A stretch of 64,000 nt of DNA from positions 1-64,000 of the forward strand of contig JAIWNF010000014.1 of the NCBI GenBank assembly GCA_025093555.1. The letters run 5' to 3'. How positions within the stretch are numbered: the first letter of the stretch is position 1; every line of letters begins with the position of its first letter. Positions 49,819-61,525 of the stretch are shown here, piece after piece. The notes under the pieces were generated by a model. It had not been told where the DNA came from, made no database searches, and saw only the letters and a list, made by a program, of their open reading frames with translations. Both the position numbers and the translations under genes were made by a program. Origin of the DNA: Circinella umbellata (taxonomy: Eukaryota > Mucoromycota > Mucoromycetes > Mucorales > Lichtheimiaceae).

Positions 49819-50046
49819 GGGATTCTGCACCTACGAGTGGTAGGTGTTCTCCCCCACGTAGGAAGCCCTCTGTGACGCCTCTCGTACGCCACACGCCACA
49901 CGCCACACGCCAAAACCACAAAGCGTCAAAAACAGACGCCTCTGAGCACCTAGCGCACATCCTAGGATGACACCTCAACGAATGAACTTGATGAAGAAAA
50001 GGACCTACAGGAAGTGAAGTCCACACTACAGCTGGTGTACTAGGAT
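49819..50046. other. GC-rich patch with CGCCACA tandem repeats
   Basis: In contrast to the AT-rich surroundings this 230-bp piece is GC-rich. It holds about four copies of ACGCCAC (49886-49912). It also contains a possible hairpin between CCTACGAGTGGTAGG-type words near 49829. The frames across it are biased and unrecognised. It begins just right of the MITE, in what would have been the 3' flank of the zinc-knuckle gene. Origin unknown. Confidence 0.5.
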
Positions 50047-52247
50047 CCATAGGCTTACTCCATAGCTAACACCCATGGCCGATGACCATGAATGCAGACT
50101 CGAAGGTATTACAGAAGTAAGGGAACTTTAGGAACACACGGTCTTTTATACTAGGTTACTTGGCAATCCGCTACCTCAATCTGGAATAGATGTAAGGCTG
50201 CTGACAAGATTAAAATTGGGAAATTGATTATTCTGCTTCATTACAACAAGCTTGCGACTGTTATAATGGAGTATATAAAAGTCTATAAATTAACTCTTTT
50301 AATAGTTAGTAAAATCCGATCAACAAATCATAGAACCATTTATTTTACTATCATCTCCACATACACACACTATAGCCTTATTTTTATAATAAAACTATTG
50401 TTGCTTTTTATACAATAATGAAATATCTCTATTTTTACGTATTGGGAAATCTTTTTAAAATCTCTTTATTCCTCAATTCAGAAAAGGAATGTCGCTTATT
50501 AACTAATCTCAAAACAATAAAGTTATAAAAAATACACGGACCACTATAATTTTACCAGAGCCTCAACTATTTTTTTTTTGAAAAATAGTTTGATTGAGTC
50601 ATTCTTTTCTATCATACGTATTGCAAAAACTGCCCCAAAATTAGCCTTTTTTAATTGATTTTCTTTGACAACTTTGTTACTTTTAGTTTGCATTCATGTT
50701 TTAGACCATGAAATAAGGGTTACCCAAATGTGCACAGTAGGTTTCAGCGTTGATAAAAGCACGCTGTTTTGAATAACTTGTGGTTTTAAATCATTCACTC
50801 CGTACAGTATACGTGGTATGGTTCACTTGATTTTACTTATGCGGGATTTTGTTAGCCATCTTTTTGAAAAAAAAAGATGAGGAGTTAACTATACGTTTGT
50901 AGATGAGGTAACATTCTTTATGCATAGGTATTATCATTAACTGGGTGGTTGTCGATAATATTGAAAAGCTCGAGATACAGGCAAACGAGGATCAATGGCA
51001 TCTTTGCGTACAGCTCATTGATGGTTATTTAATTTTTTTGAAAAGATGGAAACAATATGTTTATCAGTAAGTTTTTGATTGGACATTAAGTAGTAGTTTA
51101 TAGGATCTAGGAATTTTTTAGTTCTATTGATGTACTCGTTCGTTTAGCAGTTAAATAATAAGGTACGTATAACATACAATATCTGCATTTTCTTTGTATC
51201 GCATGGACCACGGCTGTCTGAAGACCTGCCACTGTCCACGATAGATTCTTTAAACAATTCTTGCATGTAGTTGATATATGAAACGCTTTCCTACTCTATA
51301 TTATGAGGAAAAACGCATTTTATTCGTCGCCCATAGCTGTGCTACTATTATTGATAACAGCTGTTTTGGCGCTCGTGCTGATGATAAATGTATACTATAA
51401 AAAATCTAATGTACAAAAAAAAAACCTTTCTGTAAACACTAAAGTAACGTCTATTATACATTCACATACTGAGGTCTTCTTAGCCCCATACTATTTCCAA
51501 AGATAACAGCTTAAATTGTTCTACATGGCTCAGTTTCGCTTGGGTAGCTCAATTTGGAAATGTAGGCATTTTCAAAAAAATAATAATGGCCCAATTTTTT
51601 ATTTTCTATGACCAAATTTAACTTCCAGCACCGCAACTCAAGGAAACATTTTTCTGTTTTTTTTCTTTCGTGTTACTTATATAGGGCTTGCTTTTTGTAT
51701 GCGTGTAAAATTTATCATAGATAAAAAAAAATTAGAATGAAATGTTTGTATCTGACTAAAAAAAATATTTCACTGTTAATAGTTTAGAATGATCATTATT
51801 AATCACATACATTGAGTTCATTATATAACTTTTCGAGTTAAATAGGGCAGTTATATTAATGCTTTCATGTAATATGCAGTACAATAGTATATCATCATAA
51901 TAATAGCTAGTCGGTCTCGTTACTTAAATAGCTCTATCTGCTATTAGTGAATCATAAGCATATTAAAAAAAAGTATTCATTTATTCAAATGCTATAATCA
52001 GCATTAGAATAATGAAAGATAAATATCAGGCTTGCACATGTACATTTTGTATTTTTTGGGGGAGTACATATTGCGCGGTCTATTGGGGGACTGGAGAAGC
52101 AAAGTAACACCGGCTTATTACATTCTAAGAAATAATTATTATCGCTGCTGGACTTTTGATATATAATTCTTTCTTTTTTTTTCCTATTTTTTTTTCTCTT
52201 TATTGATACAATTTGCTCTTTCATTATACGAAAGATTTTATAGCATA
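50047..52247. other. intergenic, AT-rich; one small membrane-protein-like ORF
   Basis: The only frame worth noting is 51303-51506 (+, 67 codons), with a strongly hydrophobic segment after the start (SSPIAVLLLLITAVLALVLM), a possible signal anchor. It has no homology I recognise and may be chance. The last 100 bp are T/C-rich and precede the SIN3 start. Confidence 0.4.
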
Positions 52248-55200
52248 ATGTCCTCTCACCAGGATCGTTCATTACGACATAGACACCCATTACCACAACG
52301 ACAACGACAACGACAACCTTCACAACGACCTTCAGGGGGTGCCCATGTGTTTGATATAATGTACCAAAATTACACGCCTAGCAACATTGGTGGCGCTAAC
52401 AACATTAATACTAGTAGTACTGCTACAGCAAAACCCACAACACCAATGCATAACGATAACGATAACAATAACAAAACTCCAGTCAACAGTAATACTACCG
52501 CTACAACTTCTACTATTGTTTCGAACAACTCTGAAAGTCGTAACAATAAAACCACTAATGGTGAATCCGTTTCAGGTGAGACAACACAAGATTCGACTAA
52601 TAATAGTAATACTCCAATCAATTATATGAGACACGATCCCCCAGAAGGACAACAGTCAAAGGAACACGTTTCAATTGAATCACCTACATCAACAGGACCC
52701 GCACTACCGCTTCCTTCCCCTTCTACTGTTGTTGTAGGAACTAGTAACAGCAGTACACCACCGCCACAACCTGACTGCAGCAGCAATAATAATAAGCCTA
52801 ATGCCAACATTAGTCCTCCCTCGAGACCCGATCTATCCATTTTATTAAACAATCCAGAACTTATTGACGATTCAAAATCAAACGATACGACTACCGTCCC
52901 TGTACCTGGATATAACAATACCACAGACAGTAATAGTAATGGCGATAACGACGTAACAGTATTAGACGACCAAGTCGAATTTGCACCTAGTACTAATACT
53001 ACTGCTTCTAGTACCCCTATTTCATCACCTGTAACAGCAAACGCCATGTCAAATATATTAGATGATAATAATCATAGTAATAGCAACAACAACAACAACA
53101 ACAATGTCCATAATAACAATAACAAGAGCAACCATAATAACAATCATAACAATAATAGCGATCAGGAGAATAATTCAGCAGCAGACGCTGTAGCAGCAGC
53201 AAAGTTTCTTACATTGATAAGAAAAGAATTCTCGAACAGCCCTGCTATCTATGATTCATTTGTTGATATTATGAAATCCGCACGAATGCAAGAGTAAGAA
53301 CAGTAACAATACTCTGTTTAATTTTCATCATTATTCAAGTTTAATCGACGGTTTATCATTTACTCTTTTTATTATTATTTTGTAGTATATCTTTATCAGA
53401 GGTAGTGGGTCGCGTTCAAAAAATGTTAAATGGAAAACACCAACTTATTGAAGCATTCAATCGATTACTACCTATTGATTATCATATTGCGGATACATCG
53501 GATGAAAATGATCATGTACGTAAAGAAAAAATTGGGTTTCATATATGTGGTTTATGTGCATTTATTTGTATGCAGGACAGTTTCTTCTCTCTCCTCCAAT
53601 TTATCTAACTTCCAATCTCACTCCATACATATTGGTTAATCAATAATACCATATAGGTACGACAAAGATCATCAAGTCCTAACAGTATCGGAACACCTGG
53701 ACCTACTCCTATCACTTCGGCGTTTCATTTTATAAGTTTGATTAAAGTAAAGTGCTGCGATAATAATAATCTCTTGTGATTGGGGGGGGAAGTTATCAGT
53801 ATATTAATCAATATATATATAGACCCGGTTTGCAGAAAAACCTGAAGTATATCAAAAGTTCGCACAATTATTAGAGTCTTACAGTTGTAAAAGAATTGAT
53901 ATTGTTATGGTAAGGAAAGATTGTTTCACAAAAAAAATATTGAAAGAGTAGTATTCCAATATGAACAACAAACTAAATACGCATTTAGATACATAACGAA
54001 GTACGCAAACTTTTGGCAGACGATCATCATTTACTAGCGGAATTCAGCAAGTTCATGCCGCTTTCTGCTCAGTCAGGTGTATTAGGTATTATTACTACTG
54101 CTACCCTTTTTTTTTTCATATGAACATGTTTATCATCAATCTAGCACGAAAACAATGACGTTATATCAAACAATACTGAAAATAATAATACATAGGCCGC
54201 CGGCAATCCAATGACCGAGAATCTATTGGCACTCAGGTTCTTATTATTTTTTATCTATTTATTTTTCTTTCAATTAAGTAACACAATGACTAACGTAACA
54301 AAACTTATAAATGTGTCACATACATTCACTACTTGCTGTGTAATACATCTTTATATATAGCATTCCAAAAAACAAAGAGTTCACCGTGGCGATAAAAAAT
54401 TACCTACTGGATGGGAAACCAGTTCATTATTTGGACGTATCAAAAAATTTCTTAACAATGATGTTATCTACAGCGATTTCATCAAATTGATTGAATTATA
54501 TAATCAAGATGCACTAGATATTGGCACAACGGTTCGAGTGGCTTCTGAATATATCAAAGGTGATGAAAAACTGTTAAAAGAGTTCAAGACGTTCATTGGT
54601 TATGTCGAGATTCAAGAAATTGGTTTGGTATGTATATATTTTGGATATGTGGCAGGATTAGATTTGTGTTGGTTACAAACAGGCAGGAAATATATGTACG
54701 TATATGTTTATGTATTTTATTCACATAGATTAACTAACTTTTACACGTTATATATTCAATAATGTACTGTTAGGAATCGAAATTAATGGATGAATTAGAC
54801 ACAGTCAGAAGTACAGATAAAGCGAGTGAATCAGAAGAACAACATCATCAGTTAAGCTCTATACGAGGGTCTTTTGAGCCACCCCATAATCATCAACGGA
54901 AGGTAAAGAAGAAACTAAAAACACTAATAGCCTCTAGTCTCAATTTAGTTTTTGCTATAATTAGATTTCTGACCTACCTTTTTGTTTGTACTTATTCTTA
55001 GAACTCACGAGCTCGCCAGTCTAGTGCTAGCACACAAAAGAGTTTTCGATCAAAATCATCAGCATCTGTACAAAGTTCTTCTACACGACGCATCACATTA
55101 TATGAACTTGCGACACGTCATGAATCTGGAAGAAACCCTACAGGTCCTTTTGATAATGATACTCAATGTGCAAGTAATCTTAGTAATAACCATACGACGT

Positions 55201-57542
55201 CAGAATATGGTCCTGGTCCAAGCTATCGAAAAATTCCCAAATTGGTAACAAACAAAACAAAAGAGAAAGTCAATTTCAATCTTTTCTTTCTCTATCAGAG
55301 ATTGCTGTGTTTGTATCCATATACTGATAAACCCATATCTATTTATAGGGTCAAAAAACAAAATGTTCTGGTCGAGATAACTTATGTAATGATGCCTTGA
55401 ACGACGAATATGCATCCCACCCAATTTGGGCGAGTGAAGATGGAGGATTTGTTGCATCCAAAAAAAATCAATATGAGGAAGCTTTACATCGAACCGAAGA
55501 TGAACGTTATTTTGAAGATCGTATCATTGATTCAGGTGTCAGCACCATTGGATTATTACAACTGATACAAAATACGATTGATTCTTTACCACCGTCACAA
55601 GTTTCCAACTATCGTCCACCAGAATATTTAGGTGGCGGAACAGAAATGGTATATAAACCAGCACTTACAAAAATTTATGACAAGAAGCAGCAAGTCAATG
55701 AAATCATCCACTTATTACATAATAATCCGGTGCAAACTGTTCCTACAGTATTAAAAAAGCTAACCACTAAAGTGGAAGAATGGAAACAAAAAAAGGTAAT
55801 TTTGTTTAGGACAATAATATATACATAGTTCATAAACGAGAAGAAGAACAAAGTAAAATGATAATTTTAAATATGTATTTTGTTTATCTTATATTAGATT
55901 CATGCAGATAAAAATAGAAAGGTGTCCGAAGTTGAAAACTTTTACAAAGCATTGGATAGTCGATCTAACACATTCAAACAAATCGATAAAAAGGGGCTTT
56001 CAATCAAATCTTTGGTATCAGAAATTGAAGCATTAAGTTTTGAACAGCATGAAAAAGATTCAAAACATAATCGGAACCGAGAATTTCAAATGTCTTTTGA
56101 GTTCAAGGATTTGGATATTATCAATGATATTATTCGATTATTAGAGGTGCATAACAAGCATCGTGTTATCTATAGTAATCCTGTGACAGAAGGAATAGAG
56201 CAATTTTATTCGACATTTTTCCTCCCTATTATGAAAGTCGAAGGATTTGAACCATTACTTAGCGAAGGTATAAAGAAATAGAAATGAAGACAAGCTTTTT
56301 TATATATGCATATACTATGCTACTGATTATATGAAATGATTATATATATATATATATATATATATTTTAAAAAAACTAACTTTACATTTGTTTTTTTTTT
56401 GTTTGGACTGAAGATCCTGATATATTACCTTGCACTGCTGAAGGACTATTTGTAAACGATGGGCTATATTGCTTTTTCCGAATCGTCCAGGTAAATAACT
56501 TTTAGCTGTTATCATTACTTCAACTTTTCCTAGAAAAAAAATGATACTTACAGAAACACTTTTGCTATATATATAAGCTTGCATACAAACGCCTAGAAAT
56601 GGCAAAGACTATGTCTCAAATGTACAGTATTAATCCAAAAAAGACCAAGGAAGAAAATACTGCACAGATCGATATTACTATCAATAAAGTTCGTCATCAT
56701 GGTAACGTATCTTTTTTTTTCATTTGTTTATTACACAGCTTTGCGAGTTCTTTCCGAGTCAACTTGTTAATCTCTGATTATTATTTTATAATTTAGGCGT
56801 TGAACTCGACTTTAGAAATGATTGCTATTCAATTCTAATGACTCTTATTGAACGTTTATTAAAAGGTGAAATCGATCAAAGCACTTATGAAGCTTGTACA
56901 CGTTATATGTTCGGTCTCAAGGCCTACCAATTGTTTACGTTTGATAAGCTTCTGTCATCAATATCGAATCAAATTTATATGACGGTGACGGAACCAGATT
57001 ACCGTAGCTATTTCGATCTATATGTTCAAGAAGAAACACGAGTACCCGAAGAAAATATTTCAGCATTACAACTTTATAAGTTGAAAGCAGAATCGATACG
57101 GAAAGGCAATGAAAATCAATATGTTATTTTATCCACGGTAAAAATAAAAAGATTAAGAAACAAAAACAAAAACAAAAAGAAAGAGAGAAACTCATTGCTA
57201 TATGTTTTTTATATGTATATAAAAAATTAGGTTGGTGCTGCTGGCGGCACTACACTTTCCTTATCACTGATAGGAATGGACGATGATGACAAGGATCTGG
57301 AAGATTATAAAGATTATGTAACTGAATTTACAGACTGGAATAAGGAAAGCCCGAGTGTGGATAGATCAAAATTAAAATTACCTTTTTTACGACGTAATTT
57401 AAGGAAGGCTCAAGAAAATAATAATAGACGAAATGCGGATTATTTTCTTGAAGCTGGGCATGAATATAAAATATGTCAAAATACTTACAGGTTATTCCAT
57501 GTTCTTGGAAAGGAAGATTATTTACAAAGTCGTCGATTATAA
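52248..57542 (+). CDS. SIN3: SIN3 transcriptional corepressor
   Basis: Scaffold of the Sin3-Rpd3 histone deacetylase complex in the nucleus. Fifteen exons (52248-53293, 53386-53515, 53657-53746, 53823-53909, 53989-54076, 54196-54236, 54361-54627, 54774-54902, 55002-55244, 55349-55795, 55898-56267, 56414-56490, 56554-56701, 56797-57137, 57231-57542) sum to 1,271 aa. The first exon is a disordered N/T/S-rich region, then PAH1 (AAKFLTLIRKEFSNSPAIYD, LIEAFNRLLP), PAH2 (SAFHFISLIKTRFAEKPEVY, LLAEFSKFMP) and a PAH3-like part (FGRIKKFLNNDVIYSDFIKL). The HDAC-interaction region follows (CSGRDNLCNDALNDEYASHP, SEDGGFVASKKNQYEEALHR, EDERYF). The C-terminal Sin3 domain contains TAEGLFVNDGLYCFFRIVQ and TYEACTRYMFGLKAYQLFTF. 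An upstream in-frame ATG at 52203 would add 15 residues. Confidence 0.93.
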
Positions 57543-58242
57543 TAATAATATTAATGATAATAATAATAAATGAACTACATTCCTACCCAAATCCCTCCTT
57601 TCCAACTGACGTCACATTTCGATGGTTAATACTTACTTTCTTTCCTAACGTAAAAAAAAAAAGAATCTTTAAAACAAAAATATTCAGTTTATATTATTGT
57701 GCAATTTTACTTGTCTTTTTCTTTTCAAACATTTTTTGCTTTATAATATACTTATATAAATACTTCTAGTTAGTCTTACTGTCCTTCTAGTGATCGCTAT
57801 ATTTATAAACCAGTTCACACGATAGTGAATGTCATTACGTATTAACGTTCCTTCCTTCGTTTTTTTTGACGGCTAAAGCTTTTTAAGTATTAAAAAGTAA
57901 CACAGGGCAAATTGTACACAATTATAAGATACCGATATTTTTTTTACGTACATACCTACGTATTGGTTGAATCCATTCTTTTTATTCCCCTCTTCTTTTT
58001 TTGTTTTATTACGGTGTATTTATATCATACGTAGGTATAAGCTGATTATTCATAAAGTAATCTTTCATAGATATCTTTCTATATAGTAGGTATCACAACA
58101 CACTTTAAAAAAAAGCGTATAATATATAGTAGAGATGGCTAATATACATTCATTATAATAGCAGCAGAAAGTAACAGTAAGCTAATAAACAAAAAATCTA
58201 TGACGATCGTAAAAAAAACAGAACTGATGAGACATAAACATG
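57543..58242. other. intergenic, AT-rich, nothing recognised
   Basis: SIN3 3' flank up to the transposon. Contains (TAA)n-like repeats just after the stop codon and homopolymer tracts. No gene is seen. Confidence 0.5.
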
Positions 58243-58244
58243 TA

Positions 58245-59964
58245 CAGTGCTCACGGTACCAATTTGCGTGATGTTAAATGTTTTAGCGTACTTTTAATTA
58301 TCAATTTACGTAAAATTGATTGGTCAATTTGCGTTGAGTGAAAATTCAAATTGCGCTGCCAAGAATCCCAATTCACGGAAAATGAGTATATCAAAATGCG
58401 TTTTTATTTAAGTTAATTAGCGTAATTTTATTACAGTATGAAAGCTCATACAGAGAGTTCTTTTAAACAATCTTCAAATACGTTAACAGAATGCTGTGCA
58501 AAATTGTACAAATGCTTTCGGGGAACTTTGTCGCATGCCTCTGAAATTCTTGTTTTCAGATCTTCTGTATTCCCAAACTGACTACGTCTTACCTTCCCTT
58601 TAACAATTGCCCAGAATTGTTCAATGGGGTTAAGCTCAGGGGAATAAGGTGGAAGATACACGCATTTGTAACCTCTATGTTCAATTAATTGGGTAAGTTC
58701 ACCATTTTTTCCATGAATAGGCGAATTATCCATAACCATATAAAATCCCTTAAATTGAGGATACTTGTCCATCTCATCCATGGTTTTTTTAATGAAGTTC
58801 GTATAGTGACCTGCATTTGTTCCGCCTTGGCTTTTGCTTGTGGCAGCAGTTGCCTTTCGTTTCCTGGCTCCAGCAACTTTGATTCTTTTGGGTGTTAAAG
58901 GGACACGGATTTCTATATTTACCACCCCAAGAACACAGATTGCACCAAGGATAGTATGACTGGCTGCTTTAGCTGAAGGTGTCGTAACAATTGCTGGAGT
59001 ACCTCGAGCAGATCTTGCTGTAGATGGCTTCATATTAATGTCGAATCCACTTTCATCAATAAAAATACAATTTTTCGTATAATCCATATCCGTTTTTGAC
59101 CATTTTTCAACCCATTCACGTCTCTCTATAACCTTGGCATTTTGATTTCTGGCAACTGGATGGCGAGTAACTTTTTTGATACTTAGATTACATTCAGTTG
59201 AGATAAATTTTCCAACAACAGTTTCTTTCAGGCTAAAGCCTTCAAAGCTTTTGGTGAGTTCATCAACGGCATCGGAAACTCGTGCATGAGGATATTCATC
59301 AAAAAAATGTATAAGATGCTCTTTGTGTTCCTCTCGAAGCTGACTTTTTTTAGTATCGGTTTTATTGGTACGCTTTTCGTATATATTCCAATCAGGGTCT
59401 TCCCTAAATTTCTTGGCCCAATCTTGTCCTGTACGCACATTGATTGCAGCTTTTCTAGCTGCGGCAGCAGCACTAAGAAGCTTAATCTTCAAATAATAAA
59501 CGAATAAAGTTTTTTGACTATCAGAGTAATCAGCATACTTGTTCCCATCCTTATTAGTTCTCAGTATATCCCTTTCTATGTCTTCCATTCGTTCGGTAAG
59601 TTCTGGATCACTCATGTCGAAATCTGGGGGTTGATTCCCAGAATATTGAGTGAAGTTACTCAACTTCTCAGTGTTGAAAGGATTGACATTCTCCTCCCAG
59701 TCCATTGCTTCGTTTCCATTTTCGTCAAAAATGTCTCCCTGACCATTCTCGAACAATATTTTTCCAGTAATTGAGTACATAATAAAAGTTATATAGAAGA
59801 AAAAAAAAATGCAAATAACCTGACAACTAACGCAAATTCAGGTACAAGTTCACCGCAAAATGATTTGACACTGAGCGCAAATTGACCAATTAAATTAACG
59901 CAAAATGATATACCGAGGACCGCAAAAACATTTAAAATCGCGCAAATTGGTACCGTGAGCACTG
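58245..59964 (-). mobile_element. complete 1.72-kb Tc1/mariner-type DNA transposon
   Basis: Perfect 24-bp ends (CAGTGCTCACGGTACCAATT then TGCG) are inverted at both sides, with similarity continuing for about 44 bp or more. TA dinucleotides flank both ends (58243-58244 and 59965-59966). Subterminal copies of AATTTGCG recur within 150 bp of each end. The single internal gene (58446-59780) is open. Low divergence between the ends and an open frame suggest recent insertion. Confidence 0.95.
58446..59780 (-). CDS. Tc1/mariner (IS630-like) DDE transposase
   Basis: Cut-and-paste transposase of the element at 58245-59964, 444 aa, intronless and uninterrupted. The N-terminus is acidic (first 80 residues). 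A helix-turn-helix-like region follows (SDSQKTLFVYYLKIKLLSAA, AINVRTGQDWAKKFREDPDW). The catalytic DDE core shows CIFIDESGFDINM (first Asp), FYMVMDNSPIHGKNG (second Asp) and YLPPYSPELNPIEQFW (Glu), with 35 residues between the second Asp and the Glu by my count. A basic RKRK motif lies inside the catalytic region and could be a nuclear signal. It ends KELSV at the stop. Confidence 0.95.
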   Translation of the reverse strand: MYSITGKILFENGQGDIFDENGNEAMDWEENVNPFNTEKLSNFTQYSGNQPPDFDMSDPELTERMEDIERDILRTNKDGNKYADYSDSQKTLFVYYLKIKLLSAAAAARKAAINVRTGQDWAKKFREDPDWNIYEKRTNKTDTKKSQLREEHKEHLIHFFDEYPHARVSDAVDELTKSFEGFSLKETVVGKFISTECNLSIKKVTRHPVARNQNAKVIERREWVEKWSKTDMDYTKNCIFIDESGFDINMKPSTARSARGTPAIVTTPSAKAASHTILGAICVLGVVNIEIRVPLTPKRIKVAGARKRKATAATSKSQGGTNAGHYTNFIKKTMDEMDKYPQFKGFYMVMDNSPIHGKNGELTQLIEHRGYKCVYLPPYSPELNPIEQFWAIVKGKVRRSQFGNTEDLKTRISEACDKVPRKHLYNFAQHSVNVFEDCLKELSV

Positions 59965-59966
59965 TA

Positions 59967-60315
59967 TACTAAATATTGTCGAGGTCAGAAAAACTGCTTC
60001 TTACCCAAAAACACTAGCTTGTGAAACGTGTTCTATCAATAACTTCATCGATTCATTTTATGATTTATGGACTTAATACAAAATATATTTTTATTTTTAT
60101 TCTGTTTACATTATACGATCATACAAAGTTATTTGACGTGTAAATGAGGGGAATATGCTTCAAAGTTCAATTCTGTGTCTTTGTAAGAGCGGAAAACCTT
60201 GGTGACGTTTACCAAAAAAGGAAACGTGACTACAAAAACATTTAATTGAGCTGGGTTGAGTAGAAATGTTAAACCTTTGGTTTATATTTTTTCTTCTAAC
60301 TTTATAGTTGTCAAC
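59967..60315. other. promoter region of uS19m
   Basis: Short AT-rich space between the transposon and the uS19m start. A 5' untranslated intron is possible (CTTTATAG before the start), but I cannot show it. Confidence 0.35.
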
Positions 60316-60680
60316 ATGCCTCGTTCTGCTTGGAAAGGTCCATTCTTTGTTGCATTCCCTGGTCTTCGACAGGCAATTCAAAATGGTACTCCCATTGCTA
60401 CTCAAGGTAATTTTTATTATTATTAATAAACTTTTTTTTAATAAAAAGAAACTTAATGACCTCGATGGTTAAAGAAAAAGTATTGACATTTTATTTATTT
60501 ACTTTCTATTTAGCCCGGAGTTGTACGATTCTTCCTTCGTTTGTTGGTTTGAAGTTTCTTGTTCATAATGGAAAGGACTATATGCCTGTACATATTACTG
60601 AAGAAATGATTGGACATAAATTGGGTGAATTCTCTTTTACACGTAAACGTTTCACTTATCGTTTTACCAAGGCCAAATAA
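60316..60680 (+). CDS. RSM19: mitochondrial small ribosomal subunit protein uS19m
   Basis: Organellar S19 of the mitochondrial ribosome. Two exons, 60316-60406 and 60514-60680, give 85 aa, the length of bacterial and fungal mitochondrial S19. It starts [20 protein letters not shown]. The conserved C-terminal block reads [20 protein letters not shown], then [20 protein letters not shown] and TRKRFTYRF. The short length and the [12 protein letters not shown] motif separate it from cytosolic uS19. No long presequence is present, which is usual for this protein. Convergent with the PCCA gene, 152 bp between the stops. Confidence 0.95.
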
Positions 60681-60682
60681 TT

Positions 60683-60708
<26 letters not shown>
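60683..60708. repeat. (TTA)n microsatellite
   Basis: About nine ATT units lie directly after the uS19m stop. A related (TAA)n run occurs at about 61499-61523 inside the third intron of PCCA. Confidence 0.9.
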
Positions 60709-60713
<5 letters not shown>

Positions 60714-60832
60714 CACCTCTTTTCACCGATGATTATTTTTTTTTACTATTATTATTGTACATATATATATACTATAGAAAGAAAAAGAGAACCAAAAAAA
60801 AACAAACTTTTCTTTTCTAAATTCATCCTATT

Positions 60833-61494
60833 TTACTCATCTTCTTCAAATTCTATTAAAAGTTGTCCTGCCTTTACAGTATTTCCTTTTTGTACATGGA
60901 TAGTTTTGACAGTTCCATCTCTTGTTGTTCTTAATACATTTTGCATTTTCATGGCTTCAACTACAGCAACTTCTGCGCCCTGGATCACCTAATTGTTTTA
61001 ATTTTATGATAATATTTAAATTAATCAACCATTCTTTATATTATATACCCATTGAGACGATGATTTATCACAAACTTACTTTATCACCTTTTTGGACTGC
61101 AATGCTAATGATACGTCCCGGCATAGGACTGATAACTAAGTCGGTTGCTAGTTCAGCTGGTCTTTCCTTCATATATTTTGCCAGTTCATGTTGTCGATCA
61201 TTCATCACCACTACTTTGAACTATATATTTTATAAAACTATTAACTCGCTGTTCTAGGTTTTATATTACCTCAATACTATTTCGTTTTTTTTATAATGAC
61301 CCACCTTATCGCCACGGTACTGTATCCTAAAACCAAAATCCAAATCATCTAGATATTGAACGACGAGATCTTGACCTGTTTCTTTAATGGAAGCCTTTGC
61401 AAGCAAACCGTTTAATGGCCAGTCTGTCGAAAATGTAAATTCTTCAGAACCACATGGAGTAACCTATATAAATATAAATTCATGATCAGTACTG

Positions 61495-61525
<31 letters not shown>

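Noticed and set aside
51303..51506. 67-codon hydrophobic ORF as a small membrane protein
   Set aside because: A single hydrophobic run is easily produced by AT-rich DNA; there is no conserved motif or promoter evidence.
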